Assembly: GCA_017501255.1 (NCBI GenBank)
Contig: JAFVXE010000014.1
Location: 124,001-188,000, forward strand
DNA length: 64,000 nucleotides
Direction of reading: 5' to 3'
Source of the DNA: Clostridia bacterium
GTDB lineage: Bacteria; Bacillota; Clostridia; Christensenellales; Aristaeellaceae
Shown here: positions 40,710 through 50,327 of the stretch, in pieces
Layout: each line of letters opens with the position of its first letter
Numbering within the stretch: the stretch's first letter is position 1
The notes under the pieces: model-generated
What the model was told of the DNA's origin: nothing
What the model saw: the letters and a program-made list of their open reading frames with translations, nothing else
The model's database searches: none
Translations under genes and position numbers: made by a program

Positions 40710-41915
40710 ACGCAACCAACTGACCAGCTTATCGCATTGAGCCTTGGGATTCTTGTGAGTCAGAACAAACGCTTTTGCTCTCTCCCCCATCTGCTGCCGT
40801 TCTTCTGCGCTTAACTGCATCAGTGAACGTACAGCCTGCTGAATTCCAGCTGCATCCTGAGAAGGAATGTAGTTCAGGTATTCATCATATTCAGCTGGAA
40901 TGCCGTCCAGGCGATAGCAGACTACCGGCTTTCCTGAGCGCATATATTCCAGTGTTTTGCTGGGGAAGGAATACCGAGTGAATTTGCCTGCCGGGGTTCT
41001 CGGATTGATCAGTGCGTTGGCTTTTGCTTGCAGGGCCAACGCTTTTTCCTGTGGCACAAACCCTTCAAACACGATATTATCATGTTGATCGGCAAAAGCC
41101 CGCACCTGTTCAGCCATGATGCCGCCGCCACAAATCCGCAGACGAACTTCTGGCATAGCAGCAAAAGCATCCAGCATTTCCTGTATTCCCAATTCAGGGC
41201 TTAATGTGCCGGTATACAGCACCTCAAAGGAATCGGATTCTTTCTCATTGATTACATCCGATTTCGCATCTTCCCGTTGCTGGATAAGCCCCTCAATCAC
41301 CATTGTTTTTTTGTTTTCGCAAGGCAATACCTCAGCCATATGCTCTGTCAGCAGGACAAATCCATCGATTTGCTGAAGTAACTCAAGCTGCTTTTCCCCC
41401 ATGCGCTGTTCAATTCTCTTCAGCAAACCGCTACGCCCCGAATCCAAGCCATACTGATTGGGCATATCGGTCACAATCACAGCAGCTTTCAAATCGGGAT
41501 ACTTTCGTTTGGCTTTGAGAATCGCTTTCAGGTAGGGCAAATACTGCGTGTATACCAGAACCCTCCGGTGGTTGTCCGGATGAGCCTTCAGCCACCGCAA
41601 AAGCAGCCTTGCAGCCCTTATTTCACGCATTTTCTGCTTGATACAGGGCAAATTGACACAACCCGTCTCCCATACCCTGCCTTCTTCATAAGTGGTTTTG
41701 GGAATGAACAGTTTGCCATATTGAACCGGGAAAATACCAACAGGCAAAGAATTCAGAACCTGCAACTTTTCCGAAGGTTCAAGACAGGCATTTATCCCCT
41801 CGATGAATGCCTTTTGATAATTGTTGATCTGATTCTGCATTCCATCTTTGCTGAGAGAAGCTACTTCCTGATAGCACTCATCGGGATAATAGATCGTCAT
41901 CATCAGCAGATTCAT
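40701..41915 (-). CDS. Glycosyltransferase, GT4 type (third of three)
   Basis: A 404-aa GT-B fold enzyme. N-terminal half is less standard (NLLMMTIYYPDECYQEVASL); the C-terminal half shows VLYTGTLSPELGIQEMLDAF, LRICGGGI, and the nucleotide-sugar site YMRSGKPVVCYRLDGIPAEY, similar to family-1/GT4 capsule and polysaccharide enzymes. Start ATG 41915 (AAGGAG 8 nt upstream) overlaps the previous gene's stop by 4 nt. Sugar donor and acceptor unknown; likely one step of a surface polysaccharide or glycolipid. Confidence 0.82.
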   Translation of the reverse strand: MNLLMMTIYYPDECYQEVASLSKDGMQNQINNYQKAFIEGINACLEPSEKLQVLNSLPVGIFPVQYGKLFIPKTTYEEGRVWETGCVNLPCIKQKMREIRAARLLLRWLKAHPDNHRRVLVYTQYLPYLKAILKAKRKYPDLKAAVIVTDMPNQYGLDSGRSGLLKRIEQRMGEKQLELLQQIDGFVLLTEHMAEVLPCENKKTMVIEGLIQQREDAKSDVINEKESDSFEVLYTGTLSPELGIQEMLDAFAAMPEVRLRICGGGIMAEQVRAFADQHDNIVFEGFVPQEKALALQAKANALINPRTPAGKFTRYSFPSKTLEYMRSGKPVVCYRLDGIPAEYDEYLNYIPSQDAAGIQQAVRSLMQLSAEERQQMGERAKAFVLTHKNPKAQCDKLVSWLRSL

Positions 41916-43117
41916 TGGCACAGCTCCTTATACAACGAAAGGTACGAACGGAAGGTTAAATCGCAGTCGAAGGCTTTGCTGCGCTCAATACAGGCAGATT
42001 TGCGCTCTGCGCTTTCCTGGCACAGTTTTTCAATGGCATCGCAAAGTCCCTGTTGATCTCCCTTGGGAATGACGATGCCGCATTCCTCCGTGACCGCTTC
42101 CGGACAGCCGCCAGTTGCAAAAACCGCAATAGGTGTTCCGCAAGCCAGCGCTTCCAGATTCACCATGGGCATATTATCTTCAAGCGTAGGATTGGCAAAG
42201 CAATCCGCTGCAGAGTACCATGCTGCCAGTTCCTCCACATTGGCGGTATGGGTCAGGCCAAGCATTCCTTCTGGCAAAGCGGCAACCTGCTGCGCAGAAA
42301 GGCCAATCACCACAAAGCAATAATCGCTGCCCAACTGTCTGGCGGCTTCTTCCAGATGTGGCAACCCCTTTCGCTCATCCCAATCGGATGCAACAGCCAA
42401 CACAATTTTGCGGTTTTCGAGGCCATACCGCTGACGCAAATCAGATGCAACTGGCCTGAACTGAGACAGGTTCACACCGTTATAGATAACCCGGCACGGA
42501 TAATGCCCCAGATGAGAACGCACAAGATTCCCTTGCAGCCATTGGCAGGGAACCACGAAAGTCATGTTGCGAGGCTTGGACAAAACCTTCTTTTTCATCC
42601 GATGATTGCGTCTGCTGCCATCCACCCCTTTGCATATGGGGTATTGAGCAAGGCTGGGGCAGTGATGACATTCGGTCAGCCAGCGGTCACAGCCGGATGC
42701 GTCGAAATAGGCGCAATGGCCGGTAAAGGGCCAGCAATCATGCAATGTCCATACGATGGGTGTATCCACTGTGGCGAAATAACGGAACAACGTTGGCAGA
42801 TGCAGGTATGCACCGTGAATGTTATGCAGATGAATCAAATCCGGCTGAAAGGCTTTGATATCCCGGATCAGAGCACGGGTTGCCATCAAGCTGCCGTAGC
42901 CTTCGCCATCCAGTAACTTGCGGATGGCTCCATGTACTTTCCGGTCCAGCTTCCCAGCCGTTCGGTAAGCATAAGGTGCGGCTTCGGAAGAAGGCTCCTC
43001 GGAACCATAACCGAAGCGCACCTCTCCCCCATCCCGCAAAACCAGTTTACAAATCTCCCATGCGATGCGTCCTGTGCTTTTGATACCACAAAAAGTATTC
43101 AGTTGATATACTCGCAT
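41912..43117 (-). CDS. Glycosyltransferase, GT4 type (second of three)
   Basis: A 401-aa GT4 enzyme. N-terminal MRVYQLNTFCGIKSTGRIAWE, acceptor region LIHLHNIHGAYLHLPTLFRY and TLHDCWPFTGHCAYFD, then a C-terminal GT-B donor site: VIYNGVNLSQFRP, ASDWDERKGLPHL and the E-x7-E pair in EDNMPMVNLEALACGTPIAV. The WPFTGHC motif with nearby Cys/His (CDRWLTECHHCP) is typical of a colanic-acid/WcaC-like subgroup. Start ATG 43117 after AAAGGAG, 3 nt from the gene before it. Confidence 0.87.
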   Translation of the reverse strand: MRVYQLNTFCGIKSTGRIAWEICKLVLRDGGEVRFGYGSEEPSSEAAPYAYRTAGKLDRKVHGAIRKLLDGEGYGSLMATRALIRDIKAFQPDLIHLHNIHGAYLHLPTLFRYFATVDTPIVWTLHDCWPFTGHCAYFDASGCDRWLTECHHCPSLAQYPICKGVDGSRRNHRMKKKVLSKPRNMTFVVPCQWLQGNLVRSHLGHYPCRVIYNGVNLSQFRPVASDLRQRYGLENRKIVLAVASDWDERKGLPHLEEAARQLGSDYCFVVIGLSAQQVAALPEGMLGLTHTANVEELAAWYSAADCFANPTLEDNMPMVNLEALACGTPIAVFATGGCPEAVTEECGIVIPKGDQQGLCDAIEKLCQESAERKSACIERSKAFDCDLTFRSYLSLYKELCQ

Positions 43118-43120
43118 GGT

Positions 43121-44320
43121 TTACTCCTTTCCGGTAAGGGTATAGAAAAGCTTTTCCAGCTTATCCATATGATACTTCTTGGTGAAGTGAGCATAGTAAT
43201 ACTTCTGTCCATTTTCCCCCATCTGCTTGTGTTTTTCCGGTTCGTTGATGAATTTCCGGACAATCTCCACAAACGCTTCCGTGTCATCTGCAGGGCTGCA
43301 ATAACCGCACTGCGCCGTCTCAATAGCCCAGATGGTCTCTGCACCGGCAGTGCCAAGAATAGGCTTGCCTACTGCCATATAGCTCTGTACCTTGCCAGGA
43401 AGGGTATCGTTGATGCTGATATTATCGCTGATACTCACCAGCATGGCATCTGCCATGGCATAATGAGCAGGCATTTCTTCCAAGGGCTTTCGGCCATAGA
43501 AAGTGACACAATTCTGAATGGACAGCCGTTCCGCCAATGCTTTACATTCATCCAGATAGGATCCATCGCCAATGATATGCCAATGAACAGGCTCGTTTTT
43601 CAAGGCAGCGGCAGCATTCATAAGCACATCCATGCCCTGAACTTTACCCACATTCCCGGCAAATACGAAATGATAGGTTCCATCGAACTTTTTCTCCGGC
43701 AGAGTAATTTCAAAGATTTCATCGGCGAACTGGGGCAGATAATGCTCATCCGGCATCTGAATACCATGGGCTTCCAGCATTTTCTCCTGAAAACGCTTGG
43801 AGGAATACAAAAGAACATCCGCCTGCTGGTAAATCCATTTGCTTACTTTTCCCATGAACTTGTAAAACCAGGAATCCGGCGAAATATTCATGATTGCCAA
43901 ACAGGCAGGCCAGAGATCCAGTACATAGATCACCAGTGGCTTACCGGTAATCCGTTTCAGAATGGCTCCCGGCAAGCTCATCAGTACAGGCGAAGTGGAA
44001 AAGGAATAGATCACATCAAAATCCTTCTTCATGAACAGGGCCTTCAGCGTAGCGGAAAACGTAAAGCTGACATAATTGATCGCCAAGCCCAGTTTTCCGG
44101 GTTTACGGCCGATCTCAAAGCAACGGCGGATGTGCACGCCATTGCGCTCCTGTTTGCGATTCCTGAACCACTTATACTCTTTTGGCACAATGCCTGTAGG
44201 ATAATTAGGCAAACCTACCAGTGCTGTCACATCATGACCACGCTCGACCAGCGTTTCGCAAATCTCCGTAATGCGGAAATTCTCAGGCCAATAGTGCTGA
44301 TTCACTTCCAGAATCTTCAT
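43121..44320 (-). CDS. Glycosyltransferase, GT4 type, WbuB-like (first of three)
   Basis: A 399-aa enzyme of the WbuB-like GT4 group: MKILEVNQHYWPENFRITEI, LVGLPNYPTGIVPKEYK, VLDLWPACLAIMNIS, LLYSSKRFQEKM, and the donor site FAGNVGKVQGMDVLMNAAA with PLEEMPAHYAMADAMLV. Such enzymes build O-antigen-like or capsular repeat units. It begins 4 nt after the MTA/SAH deaminase gene and is followed by two more GT4 genes, so the three probably make one glycan. No flippase, polymerase or priming transferase is seen nearby. Confidence 0.86.
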   Translation of the reverse strand: MKILEVNQHYWPENFRITEICETLVERGHDVTALVGLPNYPTGIVPKEYKWFRNRKQERNGVHIRRCFEIGRKPGKLGLAINYVSFTFSATLKALFMKKDFDVIYSFSTSPVLMSLPGAILKRITGKPLVIYVLDLWPACLAIMNISPDSWFYKFMGKVSKWIYQQADVLLYSSKRFQEKMLEAHGIQMPDEHYLPQFADEIFEITLPEKKFDGTYHFVFAGNVGKVQGMDVLMNAAAALKNEPVHWHIIGDGSYLDECKALAERLSIQNCVTFYGRKPLEEMPAHYAMADAMLVSISDNISINDTLPGKVQSYMAVGKPILGTAGAETIWAIETAQCGYCSPADDTEAFVEIVRKFINEPEKHKQMGENGQKYYYAHFTKKYHMDKLEKLFYTLTGKE

Positions 44321-44324
44321 AAGA

Positions 44325-45638
44325 TCACTTCGCTCTTCCTGCTCTTGTCATCAGTGCAAGGGCTTCCTTATGGGCAGTCTCCACCACTTTCTTGGCATCC
44401 ATGGTCAGGAACTGGCCGTTCTGGTACAGTACCTTGCCATCTACCATGGTCATCTTCACATTACGGGATTCCACGGCATAAATCAGATTTCCTTCCATTT
44501 CGGCGGAGGGACACATATTCATATCGCCGGCATCCACCAGAATAATGTCCGCCAGATATCCGGGCTTCAGAAGGCCAAGATCATCATAGCCAAGAGCCTT
44601 GGCACCCACACTGGTGGCGGCAGCAAGGGTCTGGGCGGGGCTGACTACGGTGGGATCCAGCAAAGTGCCCTTTTGCAGCATAGGCATCAACTTGATCTCT
44701 TCCCACAGGTTCAGATTGTTATTGCTGGCGACGCCGTCAGTGCCAAGGGTAATGTTGCAGCCTGCATCCAGCATCTTGGAAATGGGAGCAATGCCGCTGG
44801 CCAACTTCAAGTTGCTGACGGGGTTATGGGCAATAAACACACCATGCTTGGCAAAAATCTGAATATCGTTATCATCCATCCATACACAGTGAGCCGCGAT
44901 CATGGGCACATCCAGCAAACCCAGCTTTTCCAAATAAACTGCCGGCGTGATGCCATGGCGGTCGATGCATCCGGTGCGATCCAGGCTGGTTTCACAAATA
45001 TGGATATGCAGCGGAACCTGCATTTCCTCAGCCGCCTGCTTTGCTTTCAGCAGCAGTACTTCGGTAGTGGCAGCCTCGCTGTGAGGGGCAATGTTGACAC
45101 GAATACGGTCATTGGCAGCGTGCTGCCATTTCATGGCGAATTCGATACCAGGCTCCAAATCGGCGCAGCTTCCGTCAAAGTCGATGACGCCATAGCCCAG
45201 CATGGCACGGATGCCGCTATCCACAACGCTTTCGGCCAGACGATCCATCCGGAAATACATATCATTGAAGGAAGTGGTTCCGCAACGGATCATTTCCAGA
45301 ATCCCCAGATCGCTGCCTGCCTTCACAGATTCGTCTGTCAGGAACTTCTCGATAGGCCAGACCACCTCGTTGAGCCAGCGTTCCAGAGGCAGATCGCTGC
45401 CAGCGCTGCGCATCATGGTCATGGGCGTATGGGTGTGCAGATTGCAAAGACCGGGCATCGCCAGAGCGCCTTCGCCGTCAATCACTTTTTCCGCTTCAAA
45501 ACGAGGCGCTTCTGCTTTGGGACCAGCGTAAACGATCCGCTGTCCGTCAATCTGGATCTCCGCATCGTAGATAAAGGGAATGGTGGTTTCGTTGGTAACG
45601 CCGGGCGTCATATTCACGTTGGTAATCAGTATGCGCAT
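44325..45638 (-). CDS. mtaD: 5-methylthioadenosine/S-adenosylhomocysteine deaminase
   Basis: A 437-aa amidohydrolase that deaminates MTA and SAH, by-products of SAM use. Metal site and substrate motifs: CNLHTHTPMTMMRSAGSDLPLERWL (HxH), VNIAPHSEAATTEVLL, PLHIHICETSLDR, IAAHCVWMDDNDI, LGTDGVASNNNLNLWEEIKL (Asp). Start ATG 45638 after AAGGAGGG. Sits between hslU and the glycosyltransferase genes with short gaps, so it is probably in the same long transcript. Confidence 0.9.
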   Translation of the reverse strand: MRILITNVNMTPGVTNETTIPFIYDAEIQIDGQRIVYAGPKAEAPRFEAEKVIDGEGALAMPGLCNLHTHTPMTMMRSAGSDLPLERWLNEVVWPIEKFLTDESVKAGSDLGILEMIRCGTTSFNDMYFRMDRLAESVVDSGIRAMLGYGVIDFDGSCADLEPGIEFAMKWQHAANDRIRVNIAPHSEAATTEVLLLKAKQAAEEMQVPLHIHICETSLDRTGCIDRHGITPAVYLEKLGLLDVPMIAAHCVWMDDNDIQIFAKHGVFIAHNPVSNLKLASGIAPISKMLDAGCNITLGTDGVASNNNLNLWEEIKLMPMLQKGTLLDPTVVSPAQTLAAATSVGAKALGYDDLGLLKPGYLADIILVDAGDMNMCPSAEMEGNLIYAVESRNVKMTMVDGKVLYQNGQFLTMDAKKVVETAHKEALALMTRAGRAK

Positions 45639-45661
45639 CCAAATCCCTCCTTGGTAAATCA

Positions 45662-47032
45662 TCAGAGAATATAGCGTTTCATATCCATGGTCACTTCATC
45701 CGGGCCCAAATGGTCGATGACATAGTCCCCGTTAATGTTCAGATACACATTGGGCATTTCATCCCCGCCAGCATTGAAACTGATATCTTCCAGCAGTTTT
45801 TCAAAAACAGCGTGCAGACGGCGGGCACCGATATCTTCCTTGGTTTCATTGAGTACATAGGCAGCGTTTGCAATGGCATCGATAGCGCTGTCCTCGAAGG
45901 AGATAAACACCTTATCCACAGCCAGCAACGCTTCGTATTGGCGGGTAAGGGCGTTTTCCGGCTGGGTCAGGATCGCTTTGAAATCCTCCTTGGTGAGGCT
46001 TTTCAAATTGACGTGTACCGGGAAGCGGCCCTGTAATTCGGGAATCAGATCCGATACTTTTGCCACATGGAAAGCACCGGCGGCGATGAAGAGCATATAG
46101 TCCGTACGAACAGCGCCATACTTGGTATTGACCGTGCTGCCTTCCACAATGGGCAGAATATCCCGCTGTACGCCTTCCCGGCTCACATCGGGGCCATGAC
46201 CGCCAGCAGAACGGCCGGCCACTTTGTCGATCTCATCAATAAAGACAATACCCTGCTGCTCCGCTCTGCGGATGGCTTCCTCACGGACTTCGTCCTCGTC
46301 GATCAACTTGTCGGATTCTTCCTCCAGCAAAATACGGCGGGCTTCCTTCACCTTCACCCGGCGGATCTTGGTTTTCTTGGGCATCATTCCGCCCATCATA
46401 TCGCCCAGTTTGATGGAGTTGCCACCCAATTCCAGCTCGGGCATACTGTCTTCCACTTCCACTTCGATTTCCCGCTCTTCCAACTGCCCATCCCTGAGCT
46501 GCCGGAGCAAGTCCTCACGACGAACAGCCAGCTGTGCCTGCTCTGCCTGCGTGGGTTCGGGTTCCTTTTTCGTGCCCATCAGAAATTCAAAAGGATTGTT
46601 GCTGTTGTTCTTCTTAGGCGGATTGACCAACAAATTCACCAGCCGATCCTCTGCCAGCACAGCTGCACGGGTTTTCACCTGCTCCATCCGTTCTGCGCGA
46701 ACCATTCGAATGGCGTTCTCCATCAAATCCCGGATGATACTTTCCACATCCCGGCCCACATAGCCAACTTCCGTGAATTTGGTGGCTTCCACTTTCACAA
46801 AAGGCGCCTTTACCAGTTTGGCCAGACGGCGGGCGATCTCAGTTTTACCAACGCCCGTGGGCCCAATCATCAGAATATTTTTGGGGCTGATCTCGCTGCG
46901 CATAGCTTCGTCCACCTTGGAGCGGCGATAACGGTTTCTCAGCGCAATGGCAACCGCCCGTTTTGCATCCTGCTGGCCCACAATAAATCGATCCAGCTCA
47001 TGCATAATCTCTCTGGGGGTTAATTCCTTCAT
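45662..47032 (-). CDS. hslU: HslU, ATPase subunit of the HslUV protease
   Basis: A 456-aa AAA+ unfoldase (ClpY). [23 protein letters not shown], Walker [21 protein letters not shown], pore loop [20 protein letters not shown], an I-domain (residues 130-250, Glu/Lys-rich), Walker [15 protein letters not shown], and the C-terminal ...KRYIL that plugs into HslV. Start ATG 47032; the longer reading includes hslV 3' sequence. Gap to hslV is 10 nt. Confidence 0.97.
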   Translation of the reverse strand: MKELTPREIMHELDRFIVGQQDAKRAVAIALRNRYRRSKVDEAMRSEISPKNILMIGPTGVGKTEIARRLAKLVKAPFVKVEATKFTEVGYVGRDVESIIRDLMENAIRMVRAERMEQVKTRAAVLAEDRLVNLLVNPPKKNNSNNPFEFLMGTKKEPEPTQAEQAQLAVRREDLLRQLRDGQLEEREIEVEVEDSMPELELGGNSIKLGDMMGGMMPKKTKIRRVKVKEARRILLEEESDKLIDEDEVREEAIRRAEQQGIVFIDEIDKVAGRSAGGHGPDVSREGVQRDILPIVEGSTVNTKYGAVRTDYMLFIAAGAFHVAKVSDLIPELQGRFPVHVNLKSLTKEDFKAILTQPENALTRQYEALLAVDKVFISFEDSAIDAIANAAYVLNETKEDIGARRLHAVFEKLLEDISFNAGGDEMPNVYLNINGDYVIDHLGPDEVTMDMKRYIL

Positions 47033-47042
47033 GGAGTACCTC

Positions 47043-47573
47043 CTAAATGGTTTCCACAGAAATATGATCGTTGGTGTACACGCAGATGGATGCCGCAACC
47101 TCCAGGGCCTTCACGGCAATCTCTTCTGCAGGCAGATCGGTATTTTCCACCAGCGCACGGGCAGCTGCCAAAGCATAGTTGCCGCCAGAACCGATAGCAG
47201 CCACACCGCCATCCGGATCCATTACTTCACCGGTGCCGCTGAGTACCAGCATACTGGTCTTGTCGGCAACGATCATCATGCTTTCCAGCTTTCTTGCCTG
47301 ATCGCTGCGCCATTCCTGCGCCAGAAGAACCGCTGCCCTTTCCAGATTGCCGCCGCACTGCGTCAGTTTTTCTTCAAAACGCTCGCACAGGGTAAAGGCA
47401 TCGGCTACGGAACCGGCAAACCCCAGTACCACCTGACCGTTATAGATACGCCGTACTTTTTTGGCAGTGGACTTAAATACCGTGCTTTCGCCCATGGTCA
47501 CCTGACCATCGCCAGCAATAGCGACCTGATCGCCTCTGCGTACAGCACAGATGGTGGTTCCCATAAACTTCAT
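47043..47573 (-). CDS. hslV: HslV, peptidase subunit of the HslUV protease
   Basis: A 176-aa threonine protease (ClpQ). [28 protein letters not shown]; the mature N-terminal nucleophile would be the first Thr of [14 protein letters not shown] and [16 protein letters not shown] are also typical. Start ATG 47573 behind GGAGGTGG, overlapping the upstream gene's stop (ATGA). Bacillus ClpQ also has a short N-terminal extension. Confidence 0.96.
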   Translation of the reverse strand: MKFMGTTICAVRRGDQVAIAGDGQVTMGESTVFKSTAKKVRRIYNGQVVLGFAGSVADAFTLCERFEEKLTQCGGNLERAAVLLAQEWRSDQARKLESMMIVADKTSMLVLSGTGEVMDPDGGVAAIGSGGNYALAAARALVENTDLPAEEIAVKALEVAASICVYTNDHISVETI

Positions 47574-48979
47574 TGTGCCACCTCCGCAGTACCGGCCAGA
47601 TCCAGAATCCAATTGGCCAGATCTCGAACAGCAGTCACTTCGATGCCTGCATCAATAGCATACTGGGGATTGCCATTCTGATCTACGCTCAGGTCGTTTG
47701 CCAGCATATGGTTCAGGCCGCGATAGGACTGATAGCTGACAAACTGGCCATAATTCTTCAATTCCTCTGCCCAGGCACGCCAACCTTCGTTTTCAGTCAC
47801 ATTCGCATCATTGCGTCCCTGCACAATGTAGGTAGGCAATTCCAGATTCATAATCAGCTGAACGTGATTATGCTGTTCCATATCCCAGTAATAGTATCCA
47901 TCCCGACCGAACATCTCCATGCCGCGGACTTCCGCTTCCGTCTTCCGGCGGAGATTGCGCACTGTATCGCTGAGCAGACTTGCTTCCTCACGGGATAGGC
48001 CGGAAAGATCCGCATCTTCCAACAATTGACGGGCATAGCTTTCGGGTCTGCTGCCCAGCAAAATCATACCGCTGACCAAACCATTGGATTCGTCAGCAAT
48101 ATAGGGCGTAACCAAGGCACCGAAACCATGGCCCAGCACCACGATAGCCTGATCATTGATCTGTTCATTTTTGCTCAGAAGCTCAACAGCAGCCACTGCA
48201 TCAGCAACCACTTCATCATAGACAGTCTCCGCCTCGCCATAAACAAAGCTGCGCTTCTCATAACGAATACTGGCAACACCCATATCCGCCAGTTCCTGTG
48301 CCAGATGTTCAAAGAAACGAGTGGCGCCCACGGAAGCATTCATATCCAAGGGGCCATCATCATGCACCAGCACACAGGCGGGTACTTTCTGCCCCTCACT
48401 CAGATTGGCAGGCAGCGTCAGCATACCATTCAGCTGGTACTGTGTACCCTCATTGATTACAACCGGGATTTCTTCATAAGCCACAGCGGCTGTAAACTGA
48501 GGATCCACAGAGAAACCGGCGTCAATCTCCTGCTTGGCAACAGGAATGAAATCAATAGCCATGATCTCCCAGTCATCTTCCATGTTCTTATGGGTCAGAT
48601 AGGCATCCACATCCTGCTTCTCCATATGCATATGGACGATATGGGTCTTGATGGGAATGGTCTGATCACCGGTGAGACGCACAACATCCTCAAAGCAGGA
48701 ATACTCGCCAAGAGAGATCAAATCACCGGTCAGCCATTCCAATTCTGTCAACAGGCTTTCAAAAGTAACTTCCGGCATATAGCGGCGAATCTGCAAATCA
48801 TAGTAGCTATACAGTTCTTCCATTTTGCTGCCGTCAACAAAATCCTGAATATACTGGCGAACCGTTTCTTCCGTCCACACCGGTACATCCGCATCCATCC
48901 GCTTGGATTTGGCCAAAGCCTGCACCGGCAGAGCAAAAAGAACAGCCGCTGTCAGCAGGATTGCAATGAAACGTTTCAT
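47570..48979 (-). CDS. Exported alpha/beta-hydrolase-fold protein lacking the usual nucleophile
   Basis: A 469-aa secreted protein: signal peptide (residues 1-23, [23 protein letters not shown]), an N-terminal domain of about 140 residues (DUF3887-like by look: [18 protein letters not shown]), then an alpha/beta hydrolase fold ([68 protein letters not shown]). The elbow reads GHGFG, with Gly285 where the catalytic Ser of GHSFG would be; Asp and His are kept. So it is either non-catalytic or uses other chemistry. It occupies the place where xerC/codV normally sits between trmFO and hslV. Confidence 0.82.
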   Translation of the reverse strand: MKRFIAILLTAAVLFALPVQALAKSKRMDADVPVWTEETVRQYIQDFVDGSKMEELYSYYDLQIRRYMPEVTFESLLTELEWLTGDLISLGEYSCFEDVVRLTGDQTIPIKTHIVHMHMEKQDVDAYLTHKNMEDDWEIMAIDFIPVAKQEIDAGFSVDPQFTAAVAYEEIPVVINEGTQYQLNGMLTLPANLSEGQKVPACVLVHDDGPLDMNASVGATRFFEHLAQELADMGVASIRYEKRSFVYGEAETVYDEVVADAVAAVELLSKNEQINDQAIVVLGHGFGALVTPYIADESNGLVSGMILLGSRPESYARQLLEDADLSGLSREEASLLSDTVRNLRRKTEAEVRGMEMFGRDGYYYWDMEQHNHVQLIMNLELPTYIVQGRNDANVTENEGWRAWAEELKNYGQFVSYQSYRGLNHMLANDLSVDQNGNPQYAIDAGIEVTAVRDLANWILDLAGTAEVAQ

Positions 48980-49001
48980 GGTTTCTCCTCCTTGTCATCT
49001 A

Positions 49002-50327
49002 TCAGAACGTATCTGCCTTCATTTGTTCGGCAATGGCATCGATCTCTTCCAATGCCCGCTGTGCGATGGCTTCATAGCGCAGCTGCTTGTTGCGGATGCG
49101 CTTTTGCCCCGGGGCAACCTCCAGCTGATCAATAAGACCAAATGCGCAATTCATAGGCTGAAAGCGCTTGTTGGGCGTGCTTACATAGCGTCCCATGGCG
49201 CCCATTGCGGTTTTGCCGCTGAAAACAGGAGCTTGTTTGCCAGCCATCCGATAGGCGGTAGCAATGCCGCACAAAAGGCCGCTTGCAGCGCTTTCTACAT
49301 AGCCTTCCACACCGGTAATCTGACCAGCGAAAGCAATACGGGGCTGGGCGATCATCCTGAAGGTGTTATCCAGAACACCGGGGCTATTCAGGAAGGTATT
49401 GCGGTGCATAACGCCATACCGGGCAAACTCTGCATTTTCAAGGCCAGGAATCATACCGAATATCCGGCGCTGTTCCGGGAACATCAGGCGGGTCTGGAAG
49501 CCAACCAGGTTATACAGCGTTCCTGCCAAATTTTCACAGCGTAGCTGCACCACGGCAAAGGGTTCCTTGCCAGTGCGGGGATCCTTCAAACCTACTGGTT
49601 TCAAAGGGCCAAAGGCCATTACCATATCACCGCGCTTGGCCATGCTTTCAATAGGCATACAACCTTCAAAGACGGACTTTTCCTCAAATCCGTGCACAGG
49701 CGCTGTTTCGGCAGTCTGCAAAGCATGGCAGAAGGCCATATATTCTTCCTGATTCATCGGACAGTTGAGATAATCATCCCCCCGCTCGTACCGGCTCATT
49801 CGGAATACCTTGGTCATGTCAAGGCTTTCCGCAGTGACGATCGGTGCAGCAGCATCGTAAAAATGCAGAGTGGACAATCCTTCCAGCTGGCCAATTGCCT
49901 GGGAGAGAGCGTCGCTGGTCAGGGGACCGGTAGCGATGATCACTTCCCCTTCGGCAGGAATTTCCGTTACCTCTTTCTCAACAACCGTGATATTGGGATG
50001 GTTACGAATACGCTGATCCACGCTTTGGGAAAAGCCATTGCGATCCACAGCCAGCGCACCGCCGGCAGGAACCGCATTTTCATCTGCCGCAGCCATAATG
50101 ACAGAATCCAGACGGCGCATTTCCTCCTTGAGCAACCCCACTGCGTTGGACAGGCGGTTGGAGCGCAGGCTGTTGCTGCAAACCAGTTCCGCCATGGTAT
50201 TCAGCGTATGGGCAGGGGATTTCTTCTGAGGTTTCATTTCATACAGGGTGACCGGTATGCCCCGCTGTGCCAGCTGCCAGGCAGCCTCACATCCGGCCAA
50301 ACCGGCACCGATAATTGTCACGCTCAT
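49002..50327 (-). CDS. trmFO: tRNA m5U54 methyltransferase, folate/FAD-dependent
   Basis: A 441-aa flavoprotein methylating U54 of tRNA with methylene-THF. FAD fold [53 protein letters not shown]-like [27 protein letters not shown] with the conserved Cys, [20 protein letters not shown], and [17 protein letters not shown]. Start ATG 50327 overlaps the topA stop by 4 nt. Confidence 0.96.
   Translation of the reverse strand: MSVTIIGAGLAGCEAAWQLAQRGIPVTLYEMKPQKKSPAHTLNTMAELVCSNSLRSNRLSNAVGLLKEEMRRLDSVIMAAADENAVPAGGALAVDRNGFSQSVDQRIRNHPNITVVEKEVTEIPAEGEVIIATGPLTSDALSQAIGQLEGLSTLHFYDAAAPIVTAESLDMTKVFRMSRYERGDDYLNCPMNQEEYMAFCHALQTAETAPVHGFEEKSVFEGCMPIESMAKRGDMVMAFGPLKPVGLKDPRTGKEPFAVVQLRCENLAGTLYNLVGFQTRLMFPEQRRIFGMIPGLENAEFARYGVMHRNTFLNSPGVLDNTFRMIAQPRIAFAGQITGVEGYVESAASGLLCGIATAYRMAGKQAPVFSGKTAMGAMGRYVSTPNKRFQPMNCAFGLIDQLEVAPGQKRIRNKQLRYEAIAQRALEEIDAIAEQMKADTF

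Noticed and set aside
42932..44545. A 537-codon plus-strand open frame
   Set aside because: Antisense to the GT4 genes, which have clear motifs, ribosome sites and coupled starts.
44370..45674. A 434-codon plus-strand open frame opposite the MTA/SAH deaminase gene
   Set aside because: Shadow of the deaminase, whose HxH metal motif and start are clear.
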